A stretch of 64,000 bases of DNA from CAIWHR01 sp963816925. GTDB taxonomy: Bacteria > Pseudomonadota > Gammaproteobacteria > Burkholderiales > Casimicrobiaceae. Below the pieces are notes generated by a model. It searched no databases and was not told where the DNA came from. It worked only from the letters and a program-made list of their open reading frames with translations. Numbering within the stretch: the first letter of the stretch is position 1; each line of letters begins with the position of its first letter. The DNA lies in assembly GCA_963816925.1 (NCBI GenBank), contig CAWFMY010000011.1, positions 137,879 to 201,878 on the forward strand, given 5' to 3'. Below, in pieces: positions 17,565 through 27,138 of this stretch. The position numbers and the translations under genes were made by a program.

Positions 17565-17588
17565 GCCCGCCGTTCGGCGGGCTTTTTT
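17565..17588 (+). terminator. rho-independent terminator downstream of icd
   Basis: A perfect 7-base stem (17565-17571 with 17576-17582, all G/C) with a GTTC loop is followed by six T residues. It lies after the repeat pair and closes the icd transcript, isolating the beta-helix gene. Confidence 0.8.
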
Positions 17589-17671
17589 CGCCTCCGAGCG
17601 TGCGGGGTGCGCGGCGCGCATAATGGTTTTGCGCGGCCGTACCGCGCCAACGACAAGGAGGGGAAGGTGCC

Positions 17672-18748
17672 ATGCGCCGATCGAGCCGATTGATCCTTTT
17701 GCTTCTGGGCGCACTGCCGCTCGCTGCGCATGCGGCTCTACCGCAGCGGACGTTCGTTGCCTCGAACGGCGCCGACACGAATCCCTGCAGCCTCGCAGCG
17801 CCTTGCCGCAGCTTCGGCACGGCCGTCGCCGCGGTGGCGGATCACGGCGAAGTCATCGTGCTCGACTCGGCCGGCTACGGTGCGGTCACGATCACGAAGT
17901 CCGTCTCGATCATCGCGTCGCCGGGCGTCTACGCAGGCATCAGCGTGTTCTCGGGCACCGGGATCACGGTCGACGGAAGTGGGACATTGGTCGTGCTGCG
18001 CGGCCTGTCGATCAACAATCAGGGCGGCACCGGGCCTCATGGCCTCGACTTCCTGCAAGGAGGGATCCTGCACATCGAGAATTGCGTGATCTCGGGGTTC
18101 GCGCCAGGAGGCATCGGGATCAACATTGCGGCACCGGGGACCATCACGCACGTGCTCGACACGATTGTGCGCGACAACGAGGAGGGAATCGTGTTCCAGG
18201 GCAATGTCGTCGGCAACATTTCGCGAACGCGTGTCGAGCGCAACGTGTTCCACGGTCGTTTTCGTCACCGAGAACGCCAAAGTCGCGATCGAAGACAGCG
18301 TGGCCAGCGAGAACGGCTTCAACATTGACGTCGATGACGGATTCTTGGTCGGCGCGACCGCTTCGGCAACGGTCGCGCGGACGCTTGTCTCGGGCGGCTC
18401 CTACGGCATCTACGCCAAGAGCGCCGGAAGTACATCGGTCGTGAATGTCACCGTGATGGACAGCACGATCTCGCGGGTGGGGATCGTGGGCATCGCTGCG
18501 GCGGCCGGCGCGCGGTGGCACCGCGCGCGTGACGGCTGCTTCGCAATCAGCTGCAAGGCAACAGCTCCGCGCTGCAGTCCTACGGCGCGGGAGCTTCGTT
18601 GATTCTCGACGGCAATGCCGTCACCGGCAACGTTACCGGCATCGAAAGCCTCAACGGCGGGACGATCGTCACCCGCGGCAACAACACCGTCCATTCGAAC
18701 GGAACGGACACTCTTGGCACTCCGTATACGTCGCTGGGCGGAATCTGA
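17672..18748 (+). CDS. secreted right-handed beta-helix protein, interrupted by three frameshifts
   Basis: A secreted protein of about 357 residues. It begins MRRSSRLILLLLGALPLAAHA (a Sec signal peptide) and then has TFVASNGADTNPCSLAAPCRSF, a start found in many Burkholderiales beta-helix proteins. Repeating short strands follow (SVSIIASPGVYAGI, ITVDGSGTLVVLRGLSI). The frame shifts by one base near 18256 and continues with VFVTENAKVAIEDSVASENG. It shifts again near 18512 and 18538, then runs NQLQGNSSALQSYGAG to YTSLGGI and a stop at 18746-18748. Three extra bases fit the overall length. The function is unknown; the fold is used for carbohydrate or surface binding. An AAGGAG-like site precedes the start. 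Confidence 0.72.
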
Positions 18749-18782
18749 CGCGCGCAAGCATCGCCGCAACGCGGCGCAGATG

Positions 18783-18808
18783 AAAAAGACCCGCCAACGT
18801 GGCGGGTC
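18783..18808 (-). terminator. rho-independent terminator for cspA
   Basis: An 8-base perfect stem (18788-18795 with 18801-18808) is followed on the minus strand by five T residues (A-run at 18783-18787). It lies about 50 bases beyond the cspA stop. Confidence 0.8.
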
Positions 18809-18859
18809 TCTCCTGTCGACCGCAACTGCGGCGGTGCGGAACGGAATGTCGGATTCCCG

Positions 18860-19066
18860 TCAGCCGGCGGCCTGAATATTGCTCGCCTGTTTCCCTTTGG
18901 GGCCCGTGGTCACTTCGAAGCTGACCTTCTGGCCTTCCTTGAGGGACTTGAACCCTTGCATGTTAATTGCTGAGAAGTGAGCAAACAGGTCTTCGCTGCC
19001 GTCGTCCGGTGTGATGAACCCGTACCCCTTCGCGTCGTTGAACCACTTGACGGTGCCGGTTGCCAT
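18860..19066 (-). CDS. cspA: cold-shock domain protein
   Basis: A 68-residue single-stranded nucleic-acid chaperone. RNP-1 (KGYGFI) lies at residues 13-18 and RNP-2 (LFAHF) at 27-31. The length and the GTVKWFNDAKGYGFITPDDG start are typical of CspA-type proteins. It melts RNA structure at low temperature or in rapid growth. The predicted promoter lies about 130 bases upstream and gives a leader of about 120 nt, the usual length for cold-regulated csp messages. Divergent from clpS. Confidence 0.95.
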   Translation of the reverse strand: MATGTVKWFNDAKGYGFITPDDGSEDLFAHFSAINMQGFKSLKEGQKVSFEVTTGPKGKQASNIQAAG

Positions 19067-19193
19067 AGTGCTGCATCCTTCCAGAATGAACGAGAGAGTG
19101 TTGATGTTTGGGCAGCAAGTACCATCTGCGGCTGGAGGGCGCGGAAAACGGGACGGGCCGGGACAGCAGCCACTTTGGAGCCAAACGTTGCTT

Positions 19194-19222
19194 TTTTAAG
19201 CGCAGAAACCCGAAGTCGTCAA
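19194..19222 (-). promoter_or_regulatory. candidate cspA promoter and start of a long leader
   Basis: On the minus strand TTGACG (19217-19222) is separated by 17 bases from TTAAAA (19194-19199). Transcription would begin near 19187, giving an untranslated leader of about 120 nt before the cspA ATG. Such long leaders act as thermosensors in csp genes. The -10 match is weak, so this is an inference. Confidence 0.45.
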
Positions 19223-19313
19223 GCTGGCCGCCCGTCAAACCGGTTTCCCCTTGAAAAAACTGTTGCAATCATCAAACATAGGCCCATATGGCCCAGATGC
19301 CTCCCCGTGGATA

Positions 19314-19622
19314 ATGGCGAACAAGCAGCAGGACGGCGTAGTCCTCGAGCCGGTAAAGACCCGGCTCAAGCCGCCGCCGCTCTACAAGGTGCTCCTGATG
19401 AACGACGACTACACGCCGATGGACTTTGTCGTCGTGGTGTTGCAGACTGTTTTCGCGATGAGCCGGGAAAAAGCCACGCAGGTGATGCTGCAGGTGCATC
19501 GCGAGGGGATGGGGGTGTGCGGGACGTACGTCCGCGAGGTCGCCGCCGCGAAGGTCGACCAGGTGATCGACATCGCGAAACGGCACCAGCACCCGTTGCA
19601 GTGCACGATGGAGGAGACTTGA
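19314..19622 (+). CDS. clpS: ATP-dependent Clp protease adaptor
   Basis: A 102-residue adaptor that binds N-degron substrates and the ClpA N-domain. The substrate-pocket segment LLMNDDYTPMDFVVVVLQTVF is present, followed by MSREKATQVMLQVHREGMGVCG and a VIDIAKRHQHPLQCTMEE end. The ATG at 19314 (MANKQQDG) gives the normal family length; the in-frame extension upstream is not conserved. clpA begins 74 bases downstream, the usual pairing. Confidence 0.95.
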   Translation: MANKQQDGVVLEPVKTRLKPPPLYKVLLMNDDYTPMDFVVVVLQTVFAMSREKATQVMLQVHREGMGVCGTYVREVAAAKVDQVIDIAKRHQHPLQCTMEET

Positions 19623-19695
19623 GCGTTAAGGCCGTATCGAGCCCGAACCGCCGCACCCCGCGGCGCCAGGACGCCGGCCGCGAAAGGCAACCGCG

Positions 19696-21966
19696 ATGAT
19701 TGCGCAGGAACTGGAAGTCTCCCTCCACATGGCCTTCGTCGAGGCCAGGCAGAAGCAGCACGAGTTCATCACCGTGGAGCACCTGCTGCTCGCGATGCTG
19801 GACAACCCGTCTGCGGCCGAGGTGCTGAAGGCCTGTGGCGTCGACCTCGACGAGCTGCGCGGCGTCTTGACCGACTTCATCGGCGAGCACACGCCGCGGC
19901 TGTCGCCGCACTCGGATGCCGACACGCAGCCCACGCAGGGCTTCCAGCGCGTGATCCAGCGCGCGATCCTGCACGTCCAGTCCTCCGGCAAGAAGGAGGT
20001 CACCGGCGCCAACGTGCTGGTCGCGATCTTCGGCGAAAAGGAATCGCACGCCGTCTATTTCCTGAATCAGCGCGGCGTGACGCGGCTCGATGTTGTGAAC
20101 TACATCGCGCACGGCATCACCAAGAATCCGCAACAGAAGCCGGAGAAAGGCGAGTCCAAGGAAGAAGGCGAGGGCGGCAGCGAGGGGCAGGGCGCGCTCG
20201 AGTCGTACACGCTCAACCTCAACCTGCTCGCAAAGCAGGGCAAGACCGACCCGCTGATCGGCCGCGCGCTCGAGCTCGAGCGCGTGATCCAGGTGCTCTG
20301 CCGGCGGCGCAAGAACAACCCGTTGCTGGTCGGCGAGGCCGGCGTCGGCAAGACCGCGATCGCCGAGGGGCTCGCGCGCCGCATCAACGACCGCGAAGTG
20401 CCCGAGCTGCTGCGCGAATACCAGGTCTATTCGCTCGACATGGGCGCGCTCCTCGCCGGCACCAAGTACCGCGGCGACTTCGAGCAGCGCCTCAAGGCCG
20501 TGCTGAAGCAGCTCGCCGAGAATCCGAAGTCGATCCTGTTCATCGACGAAATCCACACGATCATCGGCGCGGGCGCCGCATCGGGCGGCACGCTCGACGC
20601 GTCGAACCTGCTGAAGCCCGCGCTGTCCACCGGCGCGCTGAAGTGCATCGGCGCGACGACCTACAACGAGTACCGGCAGATCTTCGAAAAGGACCACGCG
20701 CTCTCCCGCCGCTTCCAGAAGGTGGATGTGCCCGAGCCGTCGATCGCCGAGACCATCGAGATCCTGAAGGGCTTGAAGTCGCGCTTCGAGGAGCACCACG
20801 GCGTGAAGTACGCGCCGGCCGCGCTCACGACCGCGGCGGAGCTCTCGGCGCGCTTCATCAACGACCGCCACCTGCCCGACAAGGCGATCGACGTCATCGA
20901 CGAAGCCGGCGCTGCGCAGAAGATCCTGCCGAAGTCGAAGCAGAAGAAGGTGATCAGCAAGACGGAGATCGAGGAGATCGTCGCCAAGATCGCGCGCATC
21001 CCCGCGAAGAACGTCACCTCCGACGACCGCAACGCGCTGAAGACGCTCGACCGCGACCTCAAGAACGTCGTCTTCGGCCAGGGCAAGGCGATCGACGCGC
21101 TGGTCGCGGCGATCCGGATGGCGCGTTCCGGCCTCGGCAATCCGGTCAAGCCGATCGGCAACTTCCTGTTCAGCGGGCCGACCGGCGTGGGCAAGACCGA
21201 GGTCGCGCGCCAGCTCGCCTATTGCCTCGGCGTCGAGCTGATCCGGTTCGACATGTCCGAGTACATGGAGCGGCATGCCGTGTCGCGGCTGATCGGCGCT
21301 CCGCCGGGGTACATCGGGTTCGACCAGGGCGGCCAGCTCACCGAGGCGGTCACCAAGCACCCCTACAGCGTGCTGCTGCTCGACGAAATCGAGAAGGCGC
21401 ATCCGGACATCTTCAATATCCTGCTGCAGGTGATGGACCACGGCACGCTGACCGACAACAACGGTCGCAAGGCGGATTTCCGCAACGTCACGATCATCAT
21501 GACGACGAACGCGGGCGCCGGCGAACTCGCGCGCGGGACGATGGGCTTCACCAACGCCCGCGAAGCCGGCGACGAGATGGCCGAGATCAAGCGCCTCTTC
21601 ACGCCCGAGTTCCGCAACCGGCTCGACGCGACGATCTCGTTCGCGCAACTCGACCACGACGTGATCCTCAAGGTCGTCGACAAGTTCCTGCTGGAGCTCG
21701 AGGGACAGCTGCACGAGCGGAAGGTCGAGCCGTCGTTCACGCCGCGCCTGAAGGAGTTCCTCGCGCAGAAGGGCTTCGATCCGCAGATGGGCGCGCGGCC
21801 GATGGCGCGACTCATCCAGGACACGATCCGGAAGGCGCTCGCCGACGAGTTGCTGTTTGGCCGGCTCGTGGGCGGCGGCCACGTGACGATCGACATCGAC
21901 GACGACGACAAGGTCAAGCTCGTGTTTGCGGAAAAGGAAAAGGAAGAGGCCGAGCCCGTCGCCTGA
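19696..21966 (+). CDS. clpA: ATP-dependent Clp protease ATP-binding subunit
   Basis: A 756-residue AAA+ unfoldase that feeds substrates to ClpP. It has a Clp-N domain (about 1-140), an acidic linker (EKGESKEEGEGGSEGQG), and D1 with Walker A GEAGVGKT at about 213-220 and Walker B SILFIDEIHT. D2 has Walker A GPTGVGKT at about 494-501 and LLLDEIEKAHPDIFN. The short middle region lacks the ClpB coiled coil, which fits ClpA. The ClpP-docking loop motif IGF is seen in GAPPGYIGFDQGG. The gene is intact and cotranscribed with clpS. Confidence 0.96.
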   Translation: MIAQELEVSLHMAFVEARQKQHEFITVEHLLLAMLDNPSAAEVLKACGVDLDELRGVLTDFIGEHTPRLSPHSDADTQPTQGFQRVIQRAILHVQSSGKKEVTGANVLVAIFGEKESHAVYFLNQRGVTRLDVVNYIAHGITKNPQQKPEKGESKEEGEGGSEGQGALESYTLNLNLLAKQGKTDPLIGRALELERVIQVLCRRRKNNPLLVGEAGVGKTAIAEGLARRINDREVPELLREYQVYSLDMGALLAGTKYRGDFEQRLKAVLKQLAENPKSILFIDEIHTIIGAGAASGGTLDASNLLKPALSTGALKCIGATTYNEYRQIFEKDHALSRRFQKVDVPEPSIAETIEILKGLKSRFEEHHGVKYAPAALTTAAELSARFINDRHLPDKAIDVIDEAGAAQKILPKSKQKKVISKTEIEEIVAKIARIPAKNVTSDDRNALKTLDRDLKNVVFGQGKAIDALVAAIRMARSGLGNPVKPIGNFLFSGPTGVGKTEVARQLAYCLGVELIRFDMSEYMERHAVSRLIGAPPGYIGFDQGGQLTEAVTKHPYSVLLLDEIEKAHPDIFNILLQVMDHGTLTDNNGRKADFRNVTIIMTTNAGAGELARGTMGFTNAREAGDEMAEIKRLFTPEFRNRLDATISFAQLDHDVILKVVDKFLLELEGQLHERKVEPSFTPRLKEFLAQKGFDPQMGARPMARLIQDTIRKALADELLFGRLVGGGHVTIDIDDDDKVKLVFAEKEKEEAEPVA

Positions 21967-21984
21967 GCGATCGCCTGGCCACGT

Positions 21985-22012
21985 GAAAACGGCGCCCGCG
22001 GGCGCCGTTTTC
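21985..22012. terminator. bidirectional terminator between clpA and fccB
   Basis: A perfect 13-base inverted repeat (21985-21997 with 22000-22012) begins with GAAAAC and ends with GTTTTC. It can terminate transcription from both converging genes. Confidence 0.85.
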
Positions 22013-22037
22013 ATATCCGAATCTTGCGAAATGTGGA

Positions 22038-23342
22038 TCAGGCCAGGGTATCGGCCCAGATGTTCTTTGCCCACGCGAACGCGATGGTTCCCTCTTCCGC
22101 GCTCATCGCCGGCGACAGCCCGCCGGCGCCCGGGACGGGCAGCAGGGTCTTCTTCTCGCGGTCGTACTGGTGCACCGACGAGACGTGGATCGAATCACGG
22201 TCGGTGATCATGCTGTAGCACGTGTTGTTCAGCACCGGCGCCGGATTCGGCGGCTGGCCCGCGAGGAGCGCGACGACGGCCGCGGCACAGACCTTCGCGT
22301 GCTGGTTCGCCATGTGCCCGGATTTCGGCATGCCGGATGCGGGCTGGATCGCGTCGCCGAGAACGTGGATGTTCCTGACCTTCACCGACTCGAAAGTGAG
22401 GAAATCGACTTCGCACCAGCGGTCGTTCGCGGTCACCACGCCCGCGGACCGCGCGATCGCGCCCGCGCGTTGCGGCGGCAGGACGTTCAGCACATCGGCG
22501 CGCACGGGATCCTGCACGTCGAATTTCGCCGTCTTGGTCGCGACGTCGACGTCGGTGAGCACGTAATTCGGCCGGTATTCGACGAGGCCCTTGAATTCCT
22601 CCGCCCACGCTTTCTTGAACAGCGCCGGCTTCGACGTGACGTCGGGATTGCCGTCCAGGATCAGCACCTTCGACTTTGGCTTCGCGCGCTTGAAGTACCA
22701 CGCCACCTGGCAGGCGCGCTCATAGGGGCCGGGCGGGCAGCGGTACGGCACTACCGGGATCGAAATCGCACAGACGCCGCCGTCCGGCATTGCCTCGAGC
22801 TGCCGGCGCAGCGCCACCGTCTGCGGGCCCGCCTTCCAGGCGTGCAGGATCCGCGCCTGCGCGTCGGCGTTGTTGAGGCCGGGCAACTCATTCCACATGA
22901 AGTCGACGCCCGGCGACAGGATCAGTCGGTCGTAGGCGAGCTCGTTTCCGCTCGCGAGCTTTACCGTACGCTTTTCCGCGTCGACGGTCGTCGCGACGTC
23001 CCTGACGATCTTCACGCCATGCCGTGCGGTGAGGTTCGAATAACTCGCCGTGAGGTACGCGAGGTCCTTGCTTCCGCCGAGCACGAGGTTCGACATCGGG
23101 CACGAGATGAATTCGGGATTCGACTCGACCAGGGTGACGTCCACGGTCGCGTTGCTCCACATCCGGATGTACTTCGCGGCCGTTGCGCCGCCGAAACCGG
23201 CGCCGACGACGACGACCTTGCCGCCTGACCCGCTGCCCACCGATGCGCAACCGGGCAGCGCAAGCGCGCCCGCGGCGCCGAAGCTTGCCTTGAGAAACGC
23301 CCGCCGGGCGCGCGTCCTCGCCGGCCGGATACCCTCGCTCAT
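22038..23342 (-). CDS. fccB: sulfide dehydrogenase (flavocytochrome c) flavoprotein subunit
   Basis: A 434-residue periplasmic FAD protein. The N-terminus has a twin-arginine-like signal (RRAFLKASFGAAGALALPGC). The FAD-binding motif VVVVGAGFGGATAAKYI follows. The two redox cysteines lie in SCPMSNLVLGG and YRCPPGPYERAC, and LSPGVDFMW and HVLGDAIQPASGMPKSGHMANQ are also present. These are the hallmarks of FccB/SoxF, which oxidises sulfide and passes electrons to its cytochrome subunit. The ATG overlaps the fccA stop (ATGA), so the pair is translationally coupled. No other sox genes are in the window. Confidence 0.92.
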   Translation of the reverse strand: MSEGIRPARTRARRAFLKASFGAAGALALPGCASVGSGSGGKVVVVGAGFGGATAAKYIRMWSNATVDVTLVESNPEFISCPMSNLVLGGSKDLAYLTASYSNLTARHGVKIVRDVATTVDAEKRTVKLASGNELAYDRLILSPGVDFMWNELPGLNNADAQARILHAWKAGPQTVALRRQLEAMPDGGVCAISIPVVPYRCPPGPYERACQVAWYFKRAKPKSKVLILDGNPDVTSKPALFKKAWAEEFKGLVEYRPNYVLTDVDVATKTAKFDVQDPVRADVLNVLPPQRAGAIARSAGVVTANDRWCEVDFLTFESVKVRNIHVLGDAIQPASGMPKSGHMANQHAKVCAAAVVALLAGQPPNPAPVLNNTCYSMITDRDSIHVSSVHQYDREKKTLLPVPGAGGLSPAMSAEEGTIAFAWAKNIWADTLA

Positions 23343-23683
23343 TTGGGCGCCTTCTGCGTCGCGAACCAGCCGGCGGCCTGCTCGATCTGCGCGTCGGTAT
23401 AGCCCTTGGCGAGCTGCGGCATGATCGTCCCGGGTCTCGTGCCCGCCTTGAACGCCTGCATCTTGCGCACGATGTCTTCCCGGTTCCGGCCGGCAAGGCT
23501 TTCGATGCCCCCCTGGCTCACGCCGTTCGTGCCGTGGCAGTTCGCGCAGGTGGCGGCGACGCTGCGGGCAACGGTGGCGTCGGTCCCTTGCGCGGAAGCG
23601 GGGCCGGCAACGAGGACGATGATCCCGAAAAAAAGAAAAAACACGATGTCCCCCACCAAGGATTGCGAATGTCCGCCGGCCAT
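23339..23683 (-). CDS. fccA: cytochrome c subunit of flavocytochrome c sulfide dehydrogenase
   Basis: A 114-residue monoheme cytochrome. A hydrophobic signal (IVFFLFFGIIVLVAGPASA) is followed by the heme site CANCH (Cys46, Cys49, His50) and the axial methionine in GTIMPQLAKGYTD. It precedes and overlaps fccB, the usual gene order for FccAB, and would pass electrons from the flavin to soluble carriers. The ATG at 23683 was chosen because it starts just before the signal segment; an upstream in-frame ATG at 23791 is less likely. Confidence 0.85.
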   Translation of the reverse strand: MAGGHSQSLVGDIVFFLFFGIIVLVAGPASAQGTDATVARSVAATCANCHGTNGVSQGGIESLAGRNREDIVRKMQAFKAGTRPGTIMPQLAKGYTDAQIEQAAGWFATQKAPK

Positions 23684-24300
23684 GCGTCCGCCACGGACAT
23701 TTGCACCGGCGTTCGCGGCTGTCAAGGAAGTGCCGGAAGTGATCGCTGTCGGAAATGAATTCCGAACCTGTCGAACTGTAAGCGAGTGCACACTTCAACA
23801 CCAAATATTGGATAATTCCTTTAAAAACAGTCTGTTGCAAACATTTGGCATTGCGGCAAGGCACCTGAATTCGGTAATGGGTCCCGCGACGCAACACTTT
23901 TTGCAACGATTCTGGTCAATCGGCTTCCATCATTCGGAAATATATTTTAAGTTAATGATTTGATGAATGTTTTATTGTATTGCAATGCGGCAATTCCCCT
24001 TGTAACGCGGGCTTAACTTTGCTAATTTGAAGGTGTCACGAGCGGTCGGCCACGGATCTATGCGGCGACCGTAAGCAGGGCTTGGGTTCCACCCCATCCA
24101 TGCCCGCCCGTCCGGTCGAGCGATCCTTGCCGGGCCGTGCAGTGGAACGCCTCCGGCTGGGCTCGGCGGCGTGTTCACGCTGCGGAGTGCCGAACGCGGA
24201 GCGAGTTCCGCGAAACGGATTCCGCTGACCAAGGTTCCGGCGCTTGCACCGTTGATGCGAGTTCCCGGATTGGCCATGACGCAGGAGATGGGAGCAGCGA
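23684..24300. other. 617-base non-coding gap with an AT-rich core upstream of fccA and aceA
   Basis: Between divergent fccA and aceA no gene is credible. Bases from about 23745 to 24030 are strikingly AT-rich for this window, with runs such as AAATATTGGATAATTCC and ATATATTTTAAGTTAATG. TTGCAA occurs at about 23835 and 23900, and similar ATTGCGGCAA / AATGCGGCAA words appear near 23853 and 23985. The remaining 270 bases before aceA return to normal GC and would form a long leader. The AT-rich part probably holds the promoters and regulator sites of both genes. Confidence 0.6.
24000..24028 (+). promoter_or_regulatory. candidate aceA promoter
   Basis: TTGTAA (24000-24005) and TAATTT (24023-24028) are separated by 17 bases at the downstream edge of the AT-rich core. 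If used, it gives a leader of about 265 nt before aceA. Confidence 0.35.
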
Positions 24301-25614
<1,314 letters not shown>

Positions 25615-25635
25615 CTGCAAGGGCTCTCCTGACAG

Positions 25636-25670
25636 ACCGCGCTGCCCGCAAGGGTCGCGCGGTTTTTTTT
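25636..25670 (+). terminator. rho-independent terminator for aceA
   Basis: Seven-base stem arms (25636-25642 and 25657-25663) enclose a 14-base loop and are followed by eight T residues ending at 25670. Confidence 0.8.
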
Positions 25671-25693
25671 CCGGTGCGGCTTACACTTCCGGC

Positions 25694-26267
25694 GTGCCGA
25701 CGCCAACCGACGAGTCGAGGACGGGAGGATCTCCGGGCTCCTCCGCGCCGTTGCGCGTGTTCTTCGCGGTATGGCCGGACGCGGCAGCGCGCGACGTCAT
25801 CGCCGCGAGGGCGCGCGATGTCGTCCAGCGCGTCGGGGGCCGCGCCCCGCGCCCGGAAAATCATCACCTGACCCTCGCGTTCGTCGGCGAGGTCGACGCG
25901 GACCGAATCGACGCGCTGAAAGGTATCGGCGCCGAGGCGGCGCGCGCCGTTGCGCCATTCGTGCTGGCGCTCGATCGCCTCGGCGAATTCCATCACACGG
26001 GAATCGCGTGGCTGGGCGCCGACACCGCCGCCCGCCGAACTGGAGCGGCTGGTGCGCGCGCTGCGCGATGGTCTCGCGGCGGAAGGATTCCGCGTCGAGC
26101 GGCGGCATTATCGGCCGCACGTGACGCTCGCGCGGCGTTGCGGAACCATGGCTGCCGCGACGATTGCGCCAGTCGCCTGGCGCGTCGAACGCGTCACCCT
26201 GATCGCGTCGGAGCTCCTGCCCGCGGGATCGCGCTACCGCGAATTGGCGGCGTGGGCGCTCGGGTGA
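25694..26267 (+). CDS. thpR: RNA 2',3'-cyclic phosphodiesterase, interrupted by one frameshift
   Basis: A protein of about 190 residues of the 2H phosphoesterase (LigT) family. The two HxTx motifs are HLTL (in ENHHLTLAFVGEVD) and HVTL (in HYRPHVTLARR). The start LRVFFAVWPDAAARD is typical. The frame shifts by one base near 26029, between WLGADTA and PAELERLVRALRDGL. Removing one base restores a standard family protein (length 574 = 573 + 1). The likely start is GTG at 25694. It hydrolyses cyclic phosphates at RNA ends. The gene converges with sseA. Confidence 0.8.
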
Positions 26268-26278
26268 CGACGGTACCG

Positions 26279-27130
26279 TTACGCGGGACCGCGCGCGACC
26301 GGCCGCTCGGGGTCCGCGCACCATTCGCTCCACGAGCCCGGGTAGAGGAGAGATCCCTGCATGCCCGCGATTTCCATGGCCAGCAGGTTGTGGCATGCGC
26401 TCACGCCTGACCCGCAGGTATTGACGATGCGGTCCGGCGGCGTCTTTCCCACGACGCGCTCGAAATCCGCGCGCAGTTTTCCCGCGCTCTTGAACGTGCC
26501 GTCCGGCTCGAGGTTCTCGGTGTAAGGGCGGTTGATGGAGCCGGGGATGTGGCCCGCCACGGGGTCGATCGGCTCGACCTCGCCGCGAAAGCGCTCGGCG
26601 CCGCGCGCATCGACGAGCGTGAGCGTGCGAGCAGCGAGATTCTGTACGACGTCGTCTGCCGAAAGCGTCCGCTCGACGCGTCGGATCGCGAACGTCGCCG
26701 GCGGCGGCGCGACGACCTCGGCGGTTACAGGACGACCTTCGCGCACCCACTTCGCGATGCCTCCGTCCAGCACCGCGGCGGCGTCGTGACCGAGCCAGCG
26801 CAGCATCCACCACAGCCGCGGCGCGTACATTCCGCCGCCGGAATCGTAGGCGACGACCTGCTTGACTTGCGTCGATCCCGAGGCGCCCGAACAGCACGGC
26901 GCATTCCATTGGCGAGGGCAGAGGGTGCCGGCCGTTCTTGCCCGTCTTCGGCGCCGACAGATCGCGATCGAGATGGACGAATTGCGCGCCGCGGAATGTG
27001 GCCAGCCGTGTACTGCGCTTGCGCCCAACGTGTCCGGCTGCGCGAGTTCGTGCCGGACGTCGAGAATGACGAACGACGCGTCGTCGAGATGCGTGGCGAG
27101 TTCCGCGGTCGTGATGAGCGTCGTGTACAC
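26279..27130 (-). CDS. sseA: 3-mercaptopyruvate sulfurtransferase, with three compensating frameshifts
   Basis: A tandem-rhodanese enzyme of about 282 residues. The frame stays open throughout, but the middle of the literal translation is nonsense. After AQPDTLGA the conserved text moves by one base near 27004 (GHIPR), again near 26990 (AQFVHLDRDLSAPKTGKNGRHP) and again near 26865, where KQVVAYDSGGGMYAPRLWW resumes. Three extra bases restore the frame, so about 45 residues are mistranslated in a naive call. The active-site loop CGSGVSA fits mercaptopyruvate specificity. Sulfur is transferred from mercaptopyruvate to thiol acceptors. Confidence 0.85.
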   Translation of the reverse strand: MYTTLITTAELATHLDDASFVILDVRHELAQPDTLGASAVHGWPHSAARNSSISIAICRRRRRARTAGTLCPRQWNAPCCSGASGSTQVKQVVAYDSGGGMYAPRLWWMLRWLGHDAAAVLDGGIAKWVREGRPVTAEVVAPPPATFAIRRVERTLSADDVVQNLAARTLTLVDARGAERFRGEVEPIDPVAGHIPGSINRPYTENLEPDGTFKSAGKLRADFERVVGKTPPDRIVNTCGSGVSACHNLLAMEIAGMQGSLLYPGSWSEWCADPERPVARGPA

Positions 27131-27138
27131 GGAAGTCT

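Noticed and set aside
19366..22074. A 902-codon open frame antisense to clpS-clpA
   Set aside because: The protein is low-complexity Arg/Ala/Leu/Asp text typical of the antisense frame of a GC-rich gene. It has no domain or start signal, and clpA is clearly coding on the other strand.
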